A stretch of 64,000 bases of DNA from Collybia mongolica (Eukaryota > Basidiomycota > Agaricomycetes > Agaricales > Clitocybaceae). This document shows positions 1 through 11,086 of the stretch, in pieces (the first letter of the stretch is position 1; each line of letters begins with the position of its first letter). The notes beneath the pieces were generated by a model. That model saw only the letters and a program-made list of their open reading frames with translations. It did not search any database and was not told the origin of the DNA. The stretch is from assembly GCA_013420905.1 (NCBI GenBank), contig JAAXNY010000006.1, positions 2,542,001 through 2,606,000 on the forward strand. Reading direction: 5' to 3'. A program made the position numbers and the translations under genes.

Positions 1-323
1 TTGCACCCCCATTCTTGCCCTTATCTTGCAAATTTTTTGGAGCTAGGTATCCTATGGCATCCTATTGCACATACCTAGAAACAAATAATATACTCTTAGC
101 TTACCATTTTTATTTCTATCTTATTCATATAGCCCATATCATACTTTCAGTCACCCTTTATCTCTTAAGGTTCCAATTGTTTCATTTGTTTATTGTTTAC
201 CATTTCTGTTTAGTTTACTGACCACCTATCTAAATGGTAAACAACTGGTAAACAAACAGTAGTAAATGGTCACTATGAGTGGTGGGGTGGTGATACTATA
301 GCATGCTGTATCCATATTTACAG
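1..323. other. AT-rich non-coding stretch
   Basis: No reading frame with recognisable protein features and no RNA gene was seen. It is low-complexity AT-rich sequence leading into the MITE. Confidence 0.5.
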
Positions 324-325
324 TA

Positions 326-530
326 GCTCAAAAAACTGTCCCAATATTTGGTCATTTTATAATGATTTACTTATAACAGAGTACTGGAGATTAATATCAT
401 TCTGAGAAAAATATATATAATACTACACCATATTAGCTTTGAAATGAGCCCTTACTTTCCTTATTTGAATAAAAACTCATTTCATAACAAATTGAACAAA
501 ATAATTACTCATTGGGACAGTTTTTTGACC
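326..530. mobile_element. 205-bp MITE with Tc1/mariner-style ends
   Basis: The ends are inverted repeats: 18 bases are perfectly complementary (328-345 versus 511-528, core AAAAAACTGTCCCAAT), extendable to 20 with one mismatch. The element is flanked on both sides by TA (324-325 and 531-532), the target duplication of Tc1/mariner elements. The interior is AT-rich and non-coding, so mobilisation would need a transposase in trans. The Tc1-like transposase remnant only 180 bp downstream is a natural candidate partner, but its own ends are not identified, so that link is inference. Confidence 0.75.
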
Positions 531-713
531 TATGCTTAATTTTGGCAAGATCTTTACTGCAGCAAGCTTTAACATCATGTGATGTATTGTGGGAACAATA
601 AACAAAGTCATGTGACCATGTTGATATAAATTCAACATGTTTCCATCATTACAATCATTCTTTCCTTCCCCCATCATCCCATAAGACCTACATCTTCTAC
701 CCAACACCTTTCT

Positions 714-1200
714 GTGATCTCCCTTCCTCAAGAAGGCTATACCTTGCATCAGATCCAGTCCAAAACCACTCTGGGAAAGTCTACCATTGGGAGAATCAAG
801 AAGGAACTGGATATGGACAAGGAAAACCACAGGGGGGGATGTCCTTCTAAGCTCTCTCCTGGTGACAAACAGTCAATTATTCGACAAATCACCACTGGAA
901 GGCTTGATAATGCTATAGAGGCCACCCATTTCATCAACCAAACTCTTCCCAACCCTGTCACACCCCAAACAGTCAGGAATGCACTCAGAAAGAATGACTT
1001 TTGTAGTGTTGTCAAGAGAAAACATCCTCTTCTCAAAAAGGCTCATCAACTGCAACATCTTCAATGGGCAAGATACCATGAAAACTGGACAGTGGAGGAT
1101 TGGAAAAGGATCTTATGGTCAGATGAGGTCAAAATCAACAGGATTGGGTCAGATGGAAGGACTTATACTTGGAAGAAGAAGGGAGAACCACTTTGTTGTT
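714..1200 (+). pseudogene. Tc1-like transposase, 5' fragment
   Basis: The translation shows two helix-turn-helix blocks typical of Tc1 transposases (STIGRIKKELD, then PQTVRNALRKNDF) followed by the start of the DDE nuclease domain (WKRILWSDEVKINRIGSDG), which contains the first catalytic Asp. Homology stops near 1200, before the second Asp and the Glu, so the protein is about half of the usual 340 residues and cannot be active. The same reading frame runs on to 1484, but the extra residues are only the antisense of a Helitron helicase relic. Truncation by that relic is the simplest explanation. Confidence 0.8.
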
Positions 1201-1900
1201 ATTCCCTTGACCCATTGCAAATACCATCAACTGGGTTCAAGTTGTGCAATGTCACTACAGGGCACCCCACTTTCAAAGTTAGCTTAGATATAGGTAGCTC
1301 TGATACATTAATAGTATTTAGATATTCAATAGAGTATACTGCTTCTGCTCCATCAATTCCTTCATGTGCAATAGAATCTGCACTGTGGAATACCTTAGCA
1401 TCCCCAGGAAATATACCCAGTACTTCTTCATTGAGAGAGTCAACATCATCATATCTTGAAGAAAGGATAGCTCTCTCAGAATAAAATGGATCAGGTTTTA
1501 GGACAGGGTTTCCAATGTCAGGATATATTGTGTCAAATAGACCCTACAGTATTCTCAGTGGTCAGGTAAGGTGGTATTTACATTATCATCTTTAAGCTTC
1601 CCATAGCCAACTTCAATTTGCCATTTGGCAAAGTTGATTTGATCATCAGGAATACCATTTAAGCACATATTTTTCTTTACTTTAAGTATCTGAAGTTCAT
1701 CCCACAGTGGGGAGTGCATGAGACAGGCATCCACAGTCTATATATGTGGACCCTTAGGAATAATGTATGGAGTTTGTTAGTAGTCACTATCAAATACCAC
1801 AATTAGCCCACCAAAGGCTCTATTATCCCTTCTAATATTCTGGAACAGCCAGTTAATTGCATCAAAGACATAACAATGCTGTTCAATATTGTGTAATCAT
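1193..1900 (-). pseudogene. Helitron PIF1-like helicase relic
   Basis: Read on the minus strand, the sequence encodes broken pieces of a Helitron-type PIF1 helicase in the right order: HCYVFDAINWLF, then FGGLIVVFDSD, then a Pro-rich strand ending with SPLWDELQ, then FAKWQIEVGYG, YPDIGNPVLKPDPFYSERAIL in part, LNEEVLGIFPGDAKV, and the C-terminal block LTLKVGCPVV...LNPVDGICNGSRE. In active elements this helicase is fused to a HUH Rep nuclease; no Rep part is seen. Several in-frame stops and small indels show it is dead. Its 3' end abuts the truncated Tc1 transposase. Confidence 0.8.
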
Positions 1901-2040
1901 TTTCTACCACATTTGTAAATTGTCACACATCTATAGTGAAAAGTTAGTTGTTATTGCTCTAATTTAATAGAGATCAGCTTTAATCAAAGTCCTTGGAATC
2001 AATGTTTCTACCTATGATATTTTCTTTTGACCATGTATTG

Positions 2041-2720
2041 CTATTTCGCTTGATCATTTGCACTGGATTCTAATTGTATTAAATATAGGCTTAGAGAGAG
2101 AGGAATTTTTTCAAAATGTAATGTATCAGGTTTTAGGGTGGGCTTTGTGGTGTTAGAATATTTTATGTTAGTTATAGAATAGAATTGCCCAGGTAAACTC
2201 ATTTCCATTTTTATTTGCATGCTTTCCATGTCTACTTTGATTTGTAATTTTATGGGTAGTAGCACCCTTTAAATACCTTTTTTTTTTCAGTTTGAGTATC
2301 TGAAATTGATGAGGTAGCTTGAGGGTTAATAGATATTTTTTGTTATTTGTTGACTTAGTCTGCTTTGGGGGTCATGTAATATGGTGTTGCAGAGCAGGTG
2401 ATTTTGTGTCTTAGCATGTTACCTGGATAAATTTCTTTTAAATATATAATGTATCAGGTTTTAAAATAAAGTTTGTAATGTTAGAATTTATTGTGTTAAT
2501 CAAGGGCTTTGCCACAGAGTTGAGTCTTTTCCACTTTTATCTGTATGCTGTTGAGTTAAGGATAAACAGACAATATTTGTTGGTTTAGTCCACTTTAGAG
2601 GTCATGTGATATTGGTGTCATCTGTGTTGCAGAACAGGTGATCATGTTTTGTTTGGAGGCAGGTGACTTGAGCTGGTTTGAACAGGTGACTTTGAACTGA
2701 TTTGAGCAGATGACAGTGCA
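2041..2720 (-). repeat. Degenerate repeats of Helitron helicase segment
   Basis: A segment related to the YPDIGNP..LKPD part of the helicase (1485-1530) recurs in decayed form near 2124-2180 and 2445-2505, each recognisable from the shared plus-strand string ATCAGGTTTTA and a following AATGTTAGAAT-like stretch. A second pair of related segments (GGTCATGT..AT..GGTGTTGCAGA) lies at about 2370-2410 and 2597-2645. These look like local duplications within old Helitron-derived sequence. No intact gene is present. Confidence 0.5.
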
Positions 2721-2771
2721 TGTGACCCACCACAACTTTTCCCGCTTTGTCATCCTTAGTCAGCACTCTAC

Positions 2772-4869
2772 TTATGGAGCGGGCCACTAAGAGGCTGCTA
2801 CTTCTGTACAAGAAAATTAGCTGATGTAAAAAGGGTCTAATTTCTTATTCCTCTAGTGAAAATGCTCCTTTTGACTATCTGAAATGATTGGCTAGAGTGA
2901 TTGTTGTCAATCTCAAAACTGCGGGAGTTATAAAATTTTCGTAACCAAAATTGGCCACATAGGGACAAAAACGGTAACTACAAGTCAAACTGGCGTGCTA
3001 AGGTCTCTGGAATGTGTCTGTGTGATTTATAGTGCTTGGAGCTGAAGGCCTTCACTTGGAAATGTGCCTCCTCTGCCCCGAGACCTGACCGATATGCTTC
3101 CATCCACCTGATCATCTGATGTTCCCACTTTCGGATCATGGAGATTTGAACTGCTGCAAGTGCCTTTGGCATATTTTCTTGGAGAGTCTTGAAGGTGTAA
3201 TCACAATGTTTTCGCAAGTACCGCTTCACCTCGCCCCAGAAGAACTCGATAAAGTTTAGTTCACAATGAAACTTGGGCAAGAAAGTGCAGAGGTGACCAG
3301 CGGCCTCAATCACTTCCTGGACAAGAGAGTGTTGTTCTGCAAAATCAGGCTGATGATCAAGGATTCGACAAGCACAATAGCTTGTAGCCTCAGGGTTGCA
3401 CTTCTTGCACTGCATGAGGAGTCCTTCAACCCACAAGCCACATTCAGCAAGCACGGCTTTCATACCCTTTGGTTGATTCAGAATTCCAGGATGGTCAGGT
3501 GGAAAGACCATTGATTGTGTGACTTTCCTGCACCCAGTCCTTCACCCAACTCTGTACCAAATGGCCACCCCATTTCGCTGCAAAGCCCTGACTCTCAGCA
3601 GCTCTTTCCGATGTGTCTGTCTGATTCCTCCCACCATGCAACACCATTTGAAGGCAGCTTTGGATGGCCCTTGCTTGGTATGCTTGCAATCCTGCATGCC
3701 CCGACTCAAAGATGTCGTGTTTTGATTGGATAAGCTTTTCAATGTGTTGGAGCGCAGTCATCAGTTTTTTGCAACGTTCTTCTTGTGCATGTTGGTGTAC
3801 AACACGGGCGGGGACTGCAAGCTTTCGGTGCTTCTGTGGAGGTGGAGCCCGAACATTAAAATCTGACAGCAGGGGTGCGGGAGTGGGTGGTATTGATGTC
3901 GAAGCATGCGAATTGTTCAGAAACTCATCCTCAGTGTCATTTGGCCCATCTGTGTCCTCATCCTCATCTGTTGACTCCTCATCTGAGAGATATCCATCAA
4001 AAATTTCCTCCTCATTTGCAAGCTGGTCTTGTACACATGGCACCTCAGCATTGATTCGGATGTCCAAGAAATCCACTGCTTCATCTATTGCTGGCATTGA
4101 CATCTTTGGACAAAAGTACGACCTCATGAGTGCAGCCCCAGCCCTGTCAACATTGGGATATCATTTGGTTCAGTTCTCCTTTCATATCATTGAAAATAAG
4201 CACTCACATTTGTCTCAATTTGGCATCCTCGGTGCCCTTGTCTCTCGCTGCTTTTTCCTCGCGCCGTTTTGTCCTGCCAGAGTTGCCTGTATACCCAAAC
4301 CCTCTCTTTGCTTCAGCTTTCTTCCATTCTTGTCCCTGAATCTCGCGCTTCAACTCTTCATAAGGCATGGGCTTCTTCAACAGTTTTACTTCCTCTGCTG
4401 CCTGCTGCTGCAGGCTTTCCAACAGGTTGTCACCCTCAAGCTCCGAAAACTCTTCTTCCTCCTCTGACTCTGATTCAGATGCTGACGACGGGTCAAAGTC
4501 ACTGTCTGATTCAGATTCGGATGATACATAGTGATTGACACCACCAGTCCACTTCGTGCACTCAAAGTCATCATCAAGCGGTTCGCTGGGGCTTTGTTCT
4601 TCCAGGGTAATAAGCTCGGGACTGTCGAGGTGCTGTTTTCGGCCACTGCGCGCTCGTTCTGCAGCATCTCTCCAGCGCTTCAACTTGCAAGGCATTGGGA
4701 AAGGGTGGGGTGGGGACTCTTGAATTTCAACTACAGCTACCGCAGCCTCCCGCAATGTACCAAATTTCAACTGCGACCAATGTGACCATGCATGTCAGAA
4801 TTTTTTTTTTTCGGCAGCCAATTTGGCCACTGTCCAAATTAGGTGGTGACTAAGCGGCCCGCTCCATAA
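2772..4869. mobile_element. Deleted DDE transposon with 20-bp inverted ends
   Basis: Near-perfect inverted repeats bound the element: TTATGGAGCGGGCCACTAAG at 2772-2791 and its complement at 4850-4869, differing at about two positions. Between them lies a broken transposase on the minus strand. Just outside both ends the strings ACAACTTTT..CGCTTTGTCA..CTTAGTCAGC occur in direct orientation (about 2734-2766 and 4872-4906), so the true ends may be longer and rearranged. At about 2.1 kb it is short for this family because the middle of the transposase is missing. Confidence 0.6.
2978..4770 (-). pseudogene. DDE transposase, internally deleted
   Basis: Three minus-strand pieces belong together. 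The first (4770-4204) is an acidic N-terminal region with long Glu/Ser runs followed by PMPYEELKREIQGQEWKKAE. The second (4127-3495) carries ARAIQSCLQMVL and ERAAESQGFAAKWGG. The third (3511-2978) has the C-terminal catalytic block HCELNFIEFFWGEVKRYLR, where the Glu of NFIE is the likely third DDE residue, and WEHQMIRWMDAYRSGLG-like sequence. This arrangement is that of a very abundant Agaricomycete Tc1/IS630-like (DDE_3) family. The region carrying the DNA-binding remainder and the first Asp is absent between pieces two and three, with a frame change at the junction. It is not functional. Confidence 0.7.
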
Positions 4870-5122
4870 AAGACAACTTTTCGTCGCTTTGTCAGACTTA
4901 GTCAGCGCTTAGTCAGGATTAGTCACAATCAATTCACACGGCCGTAGTACTTTAATATAGCAGAGATTCAGTTTCAATAAAAAGCACTTGATCAGTTCTC
5001 TACATACATACTACGACGAACAAGGGACCAATATATCACAATCATCTGTAATCAGTTGCAGGGTTTCAGAGATGTCTATCTTGTTTATAATCTGAATTTT
5101 GTTGTTGCTTGCTCGTTGGGAG
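4870..5122. other. Intergenic sequence after DDE element
   Basis: It contains the outer direct repeat of the transposon (4872-4906), several copies of the word TTAGTCA, and the presumed 3' untranslated region of REC8. No gene seen. Confidence 0.4.
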
Positions 5123-8100
5123 TCATGATATAATTGCGATAGATACTCGACCATAGGCTTCGGGTTGTTTGAGATGCAAGTAGTCCTTGGTCGCCAGAAC
5201 TATAAGTATAACGAGCATAGATCCATATTAGCATAGTAGTGCATTAAATTTCAAATCAATGACGATTGATGGGCCGCAATAAACTGCACAGCTGAAAGTG
5301 GGTCAACGCACCAAGGCAGTGGTAGAACGCAGCGGCAGCGACGTGTCTTGTGCTCGTTCCCCTTGGTGCGATGATGCCGAAATCTAGGTCAGAGGCAGGT
5401 AACGGGAGAGAACGCAACTGCATCTTGGCATATCTATTGATCAGTTAAATTTTGATAATCGGCGTTGCGGGTTAGCAGCATCCTCACTCCAGAAAGTTGA
5501 GCGAGTTTCTTTCGAGGCTAATAACATCAGTGTTGTTGGATCTCTGAGAATAATTTGCAGCGGAATATTTGGTTGGGTCAACTAAGCAACAGCATGATGA
5601 TCACGTCCCTAAAGGAGGGTAAAGGTCTGACCTTCAAACGCGTAGTCTTCGTCGAGAGACCGAGAAAATTTCCTGACCGGAGCTGGAAAAAATCCTGGAT
5701 CACCGACTAGGCTTTCCAATTGGCTAGGGACAAGTGAGCTATCCCTGCGACCGAGAGAGCTTCCACGCAATCTCATATCGGCATGGTCCGTAAAGTAAGC
5801 TTGATTGCTACCGGGCATTCCGAAATTTCCACTCGACGAACATCCCCCCGCATTGTCCCAAGGAAACAAAGAACTCTTTTGAGATCCAATCGGAGCAACA
5901 TTAAAATCGAAATCCTGAAGTAAAGAACGGAGGGGAGAAGCATGCCGTCCTTGGCCAGGCTCCTACATAAAGCATAAGGGATGTATACTGCGAGGTAATA
6001 AGAAGAGTGTACCTCGGAAGAGTGGAGGCGTCTGCCTAAATTTTCATCGTTTCCATGGCCAAAACCCGGAGCCTCATCTACATCAGGTAAATATGTCGCT
6101 TGCACTTCCAAGAAGGGTAATAACATACCATTTACGTCCGTCCCAATGCCCGCGAAGGTTTCCTTAGATGTATCAAAAAACAGGTCGCGTAAACTCATGT
6201 TGTCTCCTAGAGTTTCGTCAGCATGCACGTGGGACACATCTCTAGTTTTTCGGCGTTTCTTTGGGGGTTCCTCCATAATTTTCAAGTCGATTGTTTTAGT
6301 TGTTCGTGTCATACCACCTCTGGGATGTGTATACAGTGGTCTAGACCTAGCGTCAACCTGAACCTTGAGATTCTCTTGCCAAAAGTCAGCTAAAGCGGGT
6401 GCCTGAACTACCAGCGCAACAGAAAAGTCATAACCAACCAAGAGATGGAAATTATGAAAACTCACTACAACTCGGCACTCCCCAGACCATTTCTTCAACC
6501 ATCTTTTCCTTTTCCTTTTCAGTTTGTCTGAGGCCGATTGTCCGTCTCAATATACCCTGAGATTGAATGTATTGGGTCCTCGCAGCCTTGGGGTAGTCAA
6601 AGTAAGCATGAACTAGGAGGATGAATTGGACGTTTACGCCATCGTACCTTGAGTTCACCGTCTGTTAATTCTGTCCTAGTGTCTAACAACAAATGTGTTC
6701 GCTTGAGCTTTTTACTGCAAATTCCTTTTTTAGCTTGATTGTGAAGATTTGCAGTAACATCAGTCAATGGTAACTGTTCGCCTTGAGATAGCGGTAATCG
6801 ATAAGATGAGGTTGTTGGGCTAAGTCCATGAAGGGCCGAAGTTCCCTTTAATCGAAGAGATGGTGTCGGATGGCGATTGCCTGACAAGACATTTGAGATC
6901 GTTTTAGACCAAAGTACATGTACAAACCTTTCTGTAAAGGTTCGATGGTCTAACAGCATTATCAACACTGCCAATAGTTCTTATAAATAGACATGACTGA
7001 CCTTTCTCTCTAAACGTCGAGGGGTATTGAAAGCAGAGGACAATAGCATCCCAACGAAGTCTGGGCCCGTGGATTCATTGAATGGTTGACCTTTATCACT
7101 CCTGAAATCGATATCTGAGCCGTGAGCTACGTTATCGACTTCTATGGATATATTTTCGTTGCTGTAATTGCTTGAAATTCAGAGGTTCATGTACAAAATA
7201 CCCATTATACTCACATGCGCTGGGAGACACCCCATCCAAGCTCTCTCTCTAGTTCGTCGGCAAGTGCGCTGATATCTAACCCATCCGTGAGTGCAAAGAA
7301 ATTATCCTCAAATCCAAATGCTGCTCCAGCTTGGGATGAGGACGGATCTGTGGCGTCGCGATTGTCGCCATACGAGCGATCGAATGACGCAGAAAGCAAG
7401 TGTTCATGATGTTCTACAAGGGTGTGCTGCTCTGCACGAACAGCTTCTGTGTGGGGAAGTCGAGTAACGAGCATGTTAGTTTTATTCCGTCTTTTTCTAA
7501 CATCAAGGTTGAATTGTCCAGAATCAGGCTCCGCGTCGCCCTCAATTGCCACTGCAGATGGTTAGAGTTTGTATGGCCAATGATATTCAAAGGTGGATAC
7601 CTCCGATGTTTAGATATTCGTCCCAATTCTTTAAGAGGGGTCATTAATTGAAAGGAGGTTGCTGGCGACGAAACGTACAGCAACAAGTGCCTCAAAATCC
7701 ATGACAACCGCGGAATTTGGGTCAGCGACGAGAGTTAACGCAGAGGGCCTATGAAGATATCAAGACATGATAATAGTTTGTTCAAGATGCAAACCTACCG
7801 AACCGAAGGTTGAGCCATTTGAAGCCGTGCATCTACAGTTGTGGTAGATTTAAGTTCCTGGACCACCTTCTTTAAAGAGGCAACACAGCTCGTAACATCC
7901 GTCATGAAGATCTCTTGTTTGACTGTCAAGGGGGATATCCTAGGTAAAATGCGAGATACAGGACAAGGAAATAGTTGTACCTTTATAAACACTAAGGGAC
8001 GCTTTGCGTTAGTTGGGTCAAGGGCATTTACGGTCTGATACCTCACCGTGCAACGCCGACCATAAGATTGCTGGACAATCGCAAGGCCAGGGGCTCTATG

Positions 8101-8313
8101 GGCTGAGCAATGAGATCGCATAATCTTGCAATATCTGCAGTAAGAATGGAACGTTTTGGAAGTTTTTTGAATGTCGATTTTGAGCCTAATGTTGCTGCGA
8201 GCCTGTTTATCACATTGAAATTGGAATCGCTGTGAGTTCGGGTAGGGGATCCAATACCAAAGAAGTCCAAAGCCGCTGTCCCTTCGCGCCAGGAGTTCCG
8301 GTGAAAAAAACAT
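5123..8313 (-). CDS. REC8: Meiotic cohesin subunit Rec8 (kleisin)
   Basis: This is the meiosis-specific kleisin that closes the cohesin ring between Smc1 and Smc3 and is cut by separase. The N-terminal Rad21/Rec8 domain starts at 8313 (MFFSPELLARRDSGFG) and continues after a short intron with WLAATLGSKSTFKKLP and LALRLSSNLMVGVAR; WLAATLGSK is the Rec8 rather than the mitotic Rad21 wording. The middle is weakly conserved and Ser/Asp-rich. The C-terminal winged helix that binds Smc1 is split over small exons: SLNFLE, then YAKMQLRSL and TSTRHVAAAAFYHCL, then VLATKDYLHLKQPEAYG, ending with TGA at 5123-5125. About ten introns of 45-70 nt are needed; boundaries in the middle are approximate. The chromosome-segregation gene INCENP lies 3 kb away. 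Confidence 0.9.
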
Positions 8314-8612
8314 TATTTGGTCCTAAGTCTGTCTACCTTTTAATTAGGAGGCGGGAGAGGAGAACAGCTTTAAAGGGACGGGTGAAGAGGTGAAAATAGA
8401 GATATACGAGTATCAGACGTTCTTGTCAGGCATTAAGGCGATTTCAAAGAAAAGTTATCAGCCTGTCTTCGTTGTCGACGTTGCCGCGGAGCTCGTGTCT
8501 GCGGCTGAGTTCTAATTACAAGTGCATCGAGGCCTCCTGGATCATGGTTGTACAACGCCGACTCGAAAGATAGATGTAGATACACGAATGGTTACGCAGA
8601 CTAGTATTAACA
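8314..8612. other. REC8 upstream region
   Basis: About 300 bp between the REC8 start and the 3' end of the next gene, which lies on the same strand. It must contain the REC8 promoter. No specific site recognised. Confidence 0.4.
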
Positions 8613-10875
8613 TCAAACCTTTAGCCATCGCCTTCCTTCACTTCCAACCAGTCTTGCAAATAGCTCATCTCGAGCGCCTACCCATAGGAATTTCTCTTCC
8701 TTCTCAATTCCTTCGCCACCATCTGATGCATCCATGTATCGAATGTGTAGACCCTTCAATAAACCAGCCTTTTTGACGCCCCGCATATTATTTAATGGAA
8801 TGTCGAATTTTGCGTTCATGGATGTGAGGGGGGTAAAAAGAAAAGCCACTGGTGTAATGGTGATGAGGCCGGGTGCTGAAGTGTGCTGAGCGGGATATGC
8901 TGGAAATAGGGTGAGTAAAACAATGATTGGGGAATAAATTCAAATGGATTGTTCACTATGGTTTTCAGCTAGATTGCTTGGTTTGCCGATGGTCACGGAA
9001 TCTTGGGGGATCGATGGGTTTTGAGGGGGCCAAGATGCATTGTTGTTCTGTGCGTATAAGGCGATGCGTTGGGGGCTTAGAAATTTTAATTACCTGATGA
9101 CCGTACATCATTTTTTTACCATCATCTGCCCAAGTCTTGCCTATCGCGGCACGCTCGCCCCATTTTTTCCAGTCAACGGATCGCTCCCTATCCTCGGATC
9201 GCCGGCGCGGCTCGTTTAAATTATGTTTCAGTCCTGGTCGAGCACTAGTAGTATTCACAGAACTATGTTCGTTTTTCTGGGCCATGGAAGGCCTGACGTC
9301 GAGGCCTGCCGCTACGCGTTCTGTAATTAATTCCATGGCGTAGTCTGCGTCAGTAGGAACATCGGAAAATGCAGGGGGTAGACTGTAAAAAGTCAGTCTC
9401 TGGAAATACTTTAGGTATGGCTGGGATCACCGAGCACGGCCCGCGGGAGGGAGAGCGGCCACAATTGGAATTACGTGCCAAAAGGTGATGCCACCCAATA
9501 GATATGTCAACTTCGCGATATACTTTGCGGGAAGGAGCAAGGTGATGACGAAGGCGAAAAAAAGAACCTGTGTCATTTTTAAGTCTTGTCAATTAGGACG
9601 CTGGATAATGTCTGCTCACAGCACCGTATGTCCGAGATGATGCGGGTCGACGCCATATGAAGATGCTTCGTTTTGATATGAGCATCGGAGGGGGTTATCA
9701 GTAGAATGGGGCGTACTTCTTGATTCGCTCATGGAGATCGGCCAGCTCATTTAAGATGTGTAATCCAGTACGCTTAAGATCTTTGGCATCCTGACAGTCC
9801 TCTGTATCGTCAAAGATAATGGCGCCCTCTCTTTTCGACGAGGTCCTGAAACCATCCTCACTTGATGAAGGAGCGAACTCTTTATCTCCTGTTTTCTCAT
9901 TCGCTGAATTATTGGCTTTGGTTCTCGTAGTTTGGTTAAAGACTTTGAAGATACGCCATATTTCCTTTATACCGAACGAGGAAGCGGGGAATCTGGAAAA
10001 TATCTGGTCGCCGAACTCGTTGGCACGACCGATCTCACTGCGGTGCTCCCGAAGCTCTTCGTAAGTTGGATAAGGAAAAAGTCTTCTTCGGACGAGGGAG
10101 TAGAGTATGCGAAGGCAGAGGCATGGTAGGAGCAAATTTTGATACCAGATTATCCAGAACATCTAGGAATAGTGATAATTATTAAATTTCAGTATACAAT
10201 AGAAGCTATTGCAACGAACGGTGCAATATATAAGGCTGGTCCTCTTGTCCTTCCACGTTGCTAAATTTGCCAAACGTATGAAAAAAGGCACATAAGCAGG
10301 TTGTATTGCGAGATAAACTCTCTGGGAGGTCAGCCGGAGCCGACCAAGATTAAACATGGGTGGCTCGGGTCGGACAGGTGGAAGGACCGGTAAGAGATAT
10401 TGCTTGAGTCCCGAATTTCAACGATATGTGAACAAAGCAAATAAATGACACCCACAAGGGCAATGATTTCAGATAGGGATTGGTTTGGACCCAAGTCATC
10501 AACGTTAAGAGGAGGATGAAGTGGCCTCGGGATGGAGTCATCAGAATTATGCTTTTCTTCGAAATCAATTAGGACCTGGGTCTGGGGGGGTTGTCTTGGA
10601 CTTGACGGAGCGCCTGGGAGTCGGACTTCAGTGACATACTAGGACTAAAGATCAGGGTCATATATAGTTGGTTGGGGTCATTGTAAACGTACTGCAGAGA
10701 ATAAATGAAGGAAGCGCTCGATTTCCTCGTTGTCGTGGAGTTCACGAAGCTGTTGCTCTGTCATATCGGGACCTATGAATTGGTTGGTGGGGCCATGAGT
10801 GTTGAACTCGGACTGGAGTGAATCGTCTATATCAGAACCAATCAGCGGAATTGTAGGCATTTGAGCGTTCTGCAT
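8613..10875 (-). CDS. GRAM-domain membrane protein (fungal)
   Basis: The spliced reading begins with MQNAQMPTIPLIG (10875; an in-frame Met follows at codon 6) and an acidic N-terminal part (EQQLRELHDNEEIERF). It has hydrophobic segments at LIYCTMFWIIWYQNLLLP (joined across an intron ending near 10163) and FFFFAFVITLLLPAKYI, the latter followed by a second short hydrophobic hairpin. The region LKRTGLHILNELADLHERI looks helical. The C-terminus is a GRAM-type fold: GLITITPVAFLFTPL, then IPLNNMRGVKKAGLLKGL and a final KFLWVGARDELFARLVG. GRAM domains bind membranes, so a role at an organelle membrane is likely, but the precise function is unknown to me. It is transcribed divergently from INCENP, 211 bp apart. 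Introns were assigned by eye. Confidence 0.75.
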
Positions 10876-11086
10876 TGTAAGTGTGAGAGAAAGAGAGAGA
10901 GATTTTACTTCGCTTTCTCAATGTAACAGTTAGGCTAGTGTTGGGGGCTTTCCAAAATGATGTCAAGCTGTGTCCATTACTAATATTAAGCCCCGCCCTA
11001 AAAACGTAACGGCCACGTGACTGACGCGTTCCCGTTGTCACTCAACGTTTGAACGTTGAACCTCTACTCATACCATTACGACCGCC
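10876..11086. promoter_or_regulatory. Divergent promoter, GRAM gene / INCENP
   Basis: This 211-bp gap separates two divergent start codons. It contains ACGCGT at 11024-11029, which matches the MCB site bound by the G1/S factor MBF in other fungi, and a GC-rich CCCGCCC at about 10993. Cell-cycle control would suit INCENP, but binding here is inference from one 6-mer. Confidence 0.4.

Noticed and set aside
4204..4467. Plus-strand ORFs of up to 267 codons over 3664-4467.
   Set aside because: They are antisense shadows of the acidic, Ser/Glu-rich transposase on the minus strand.
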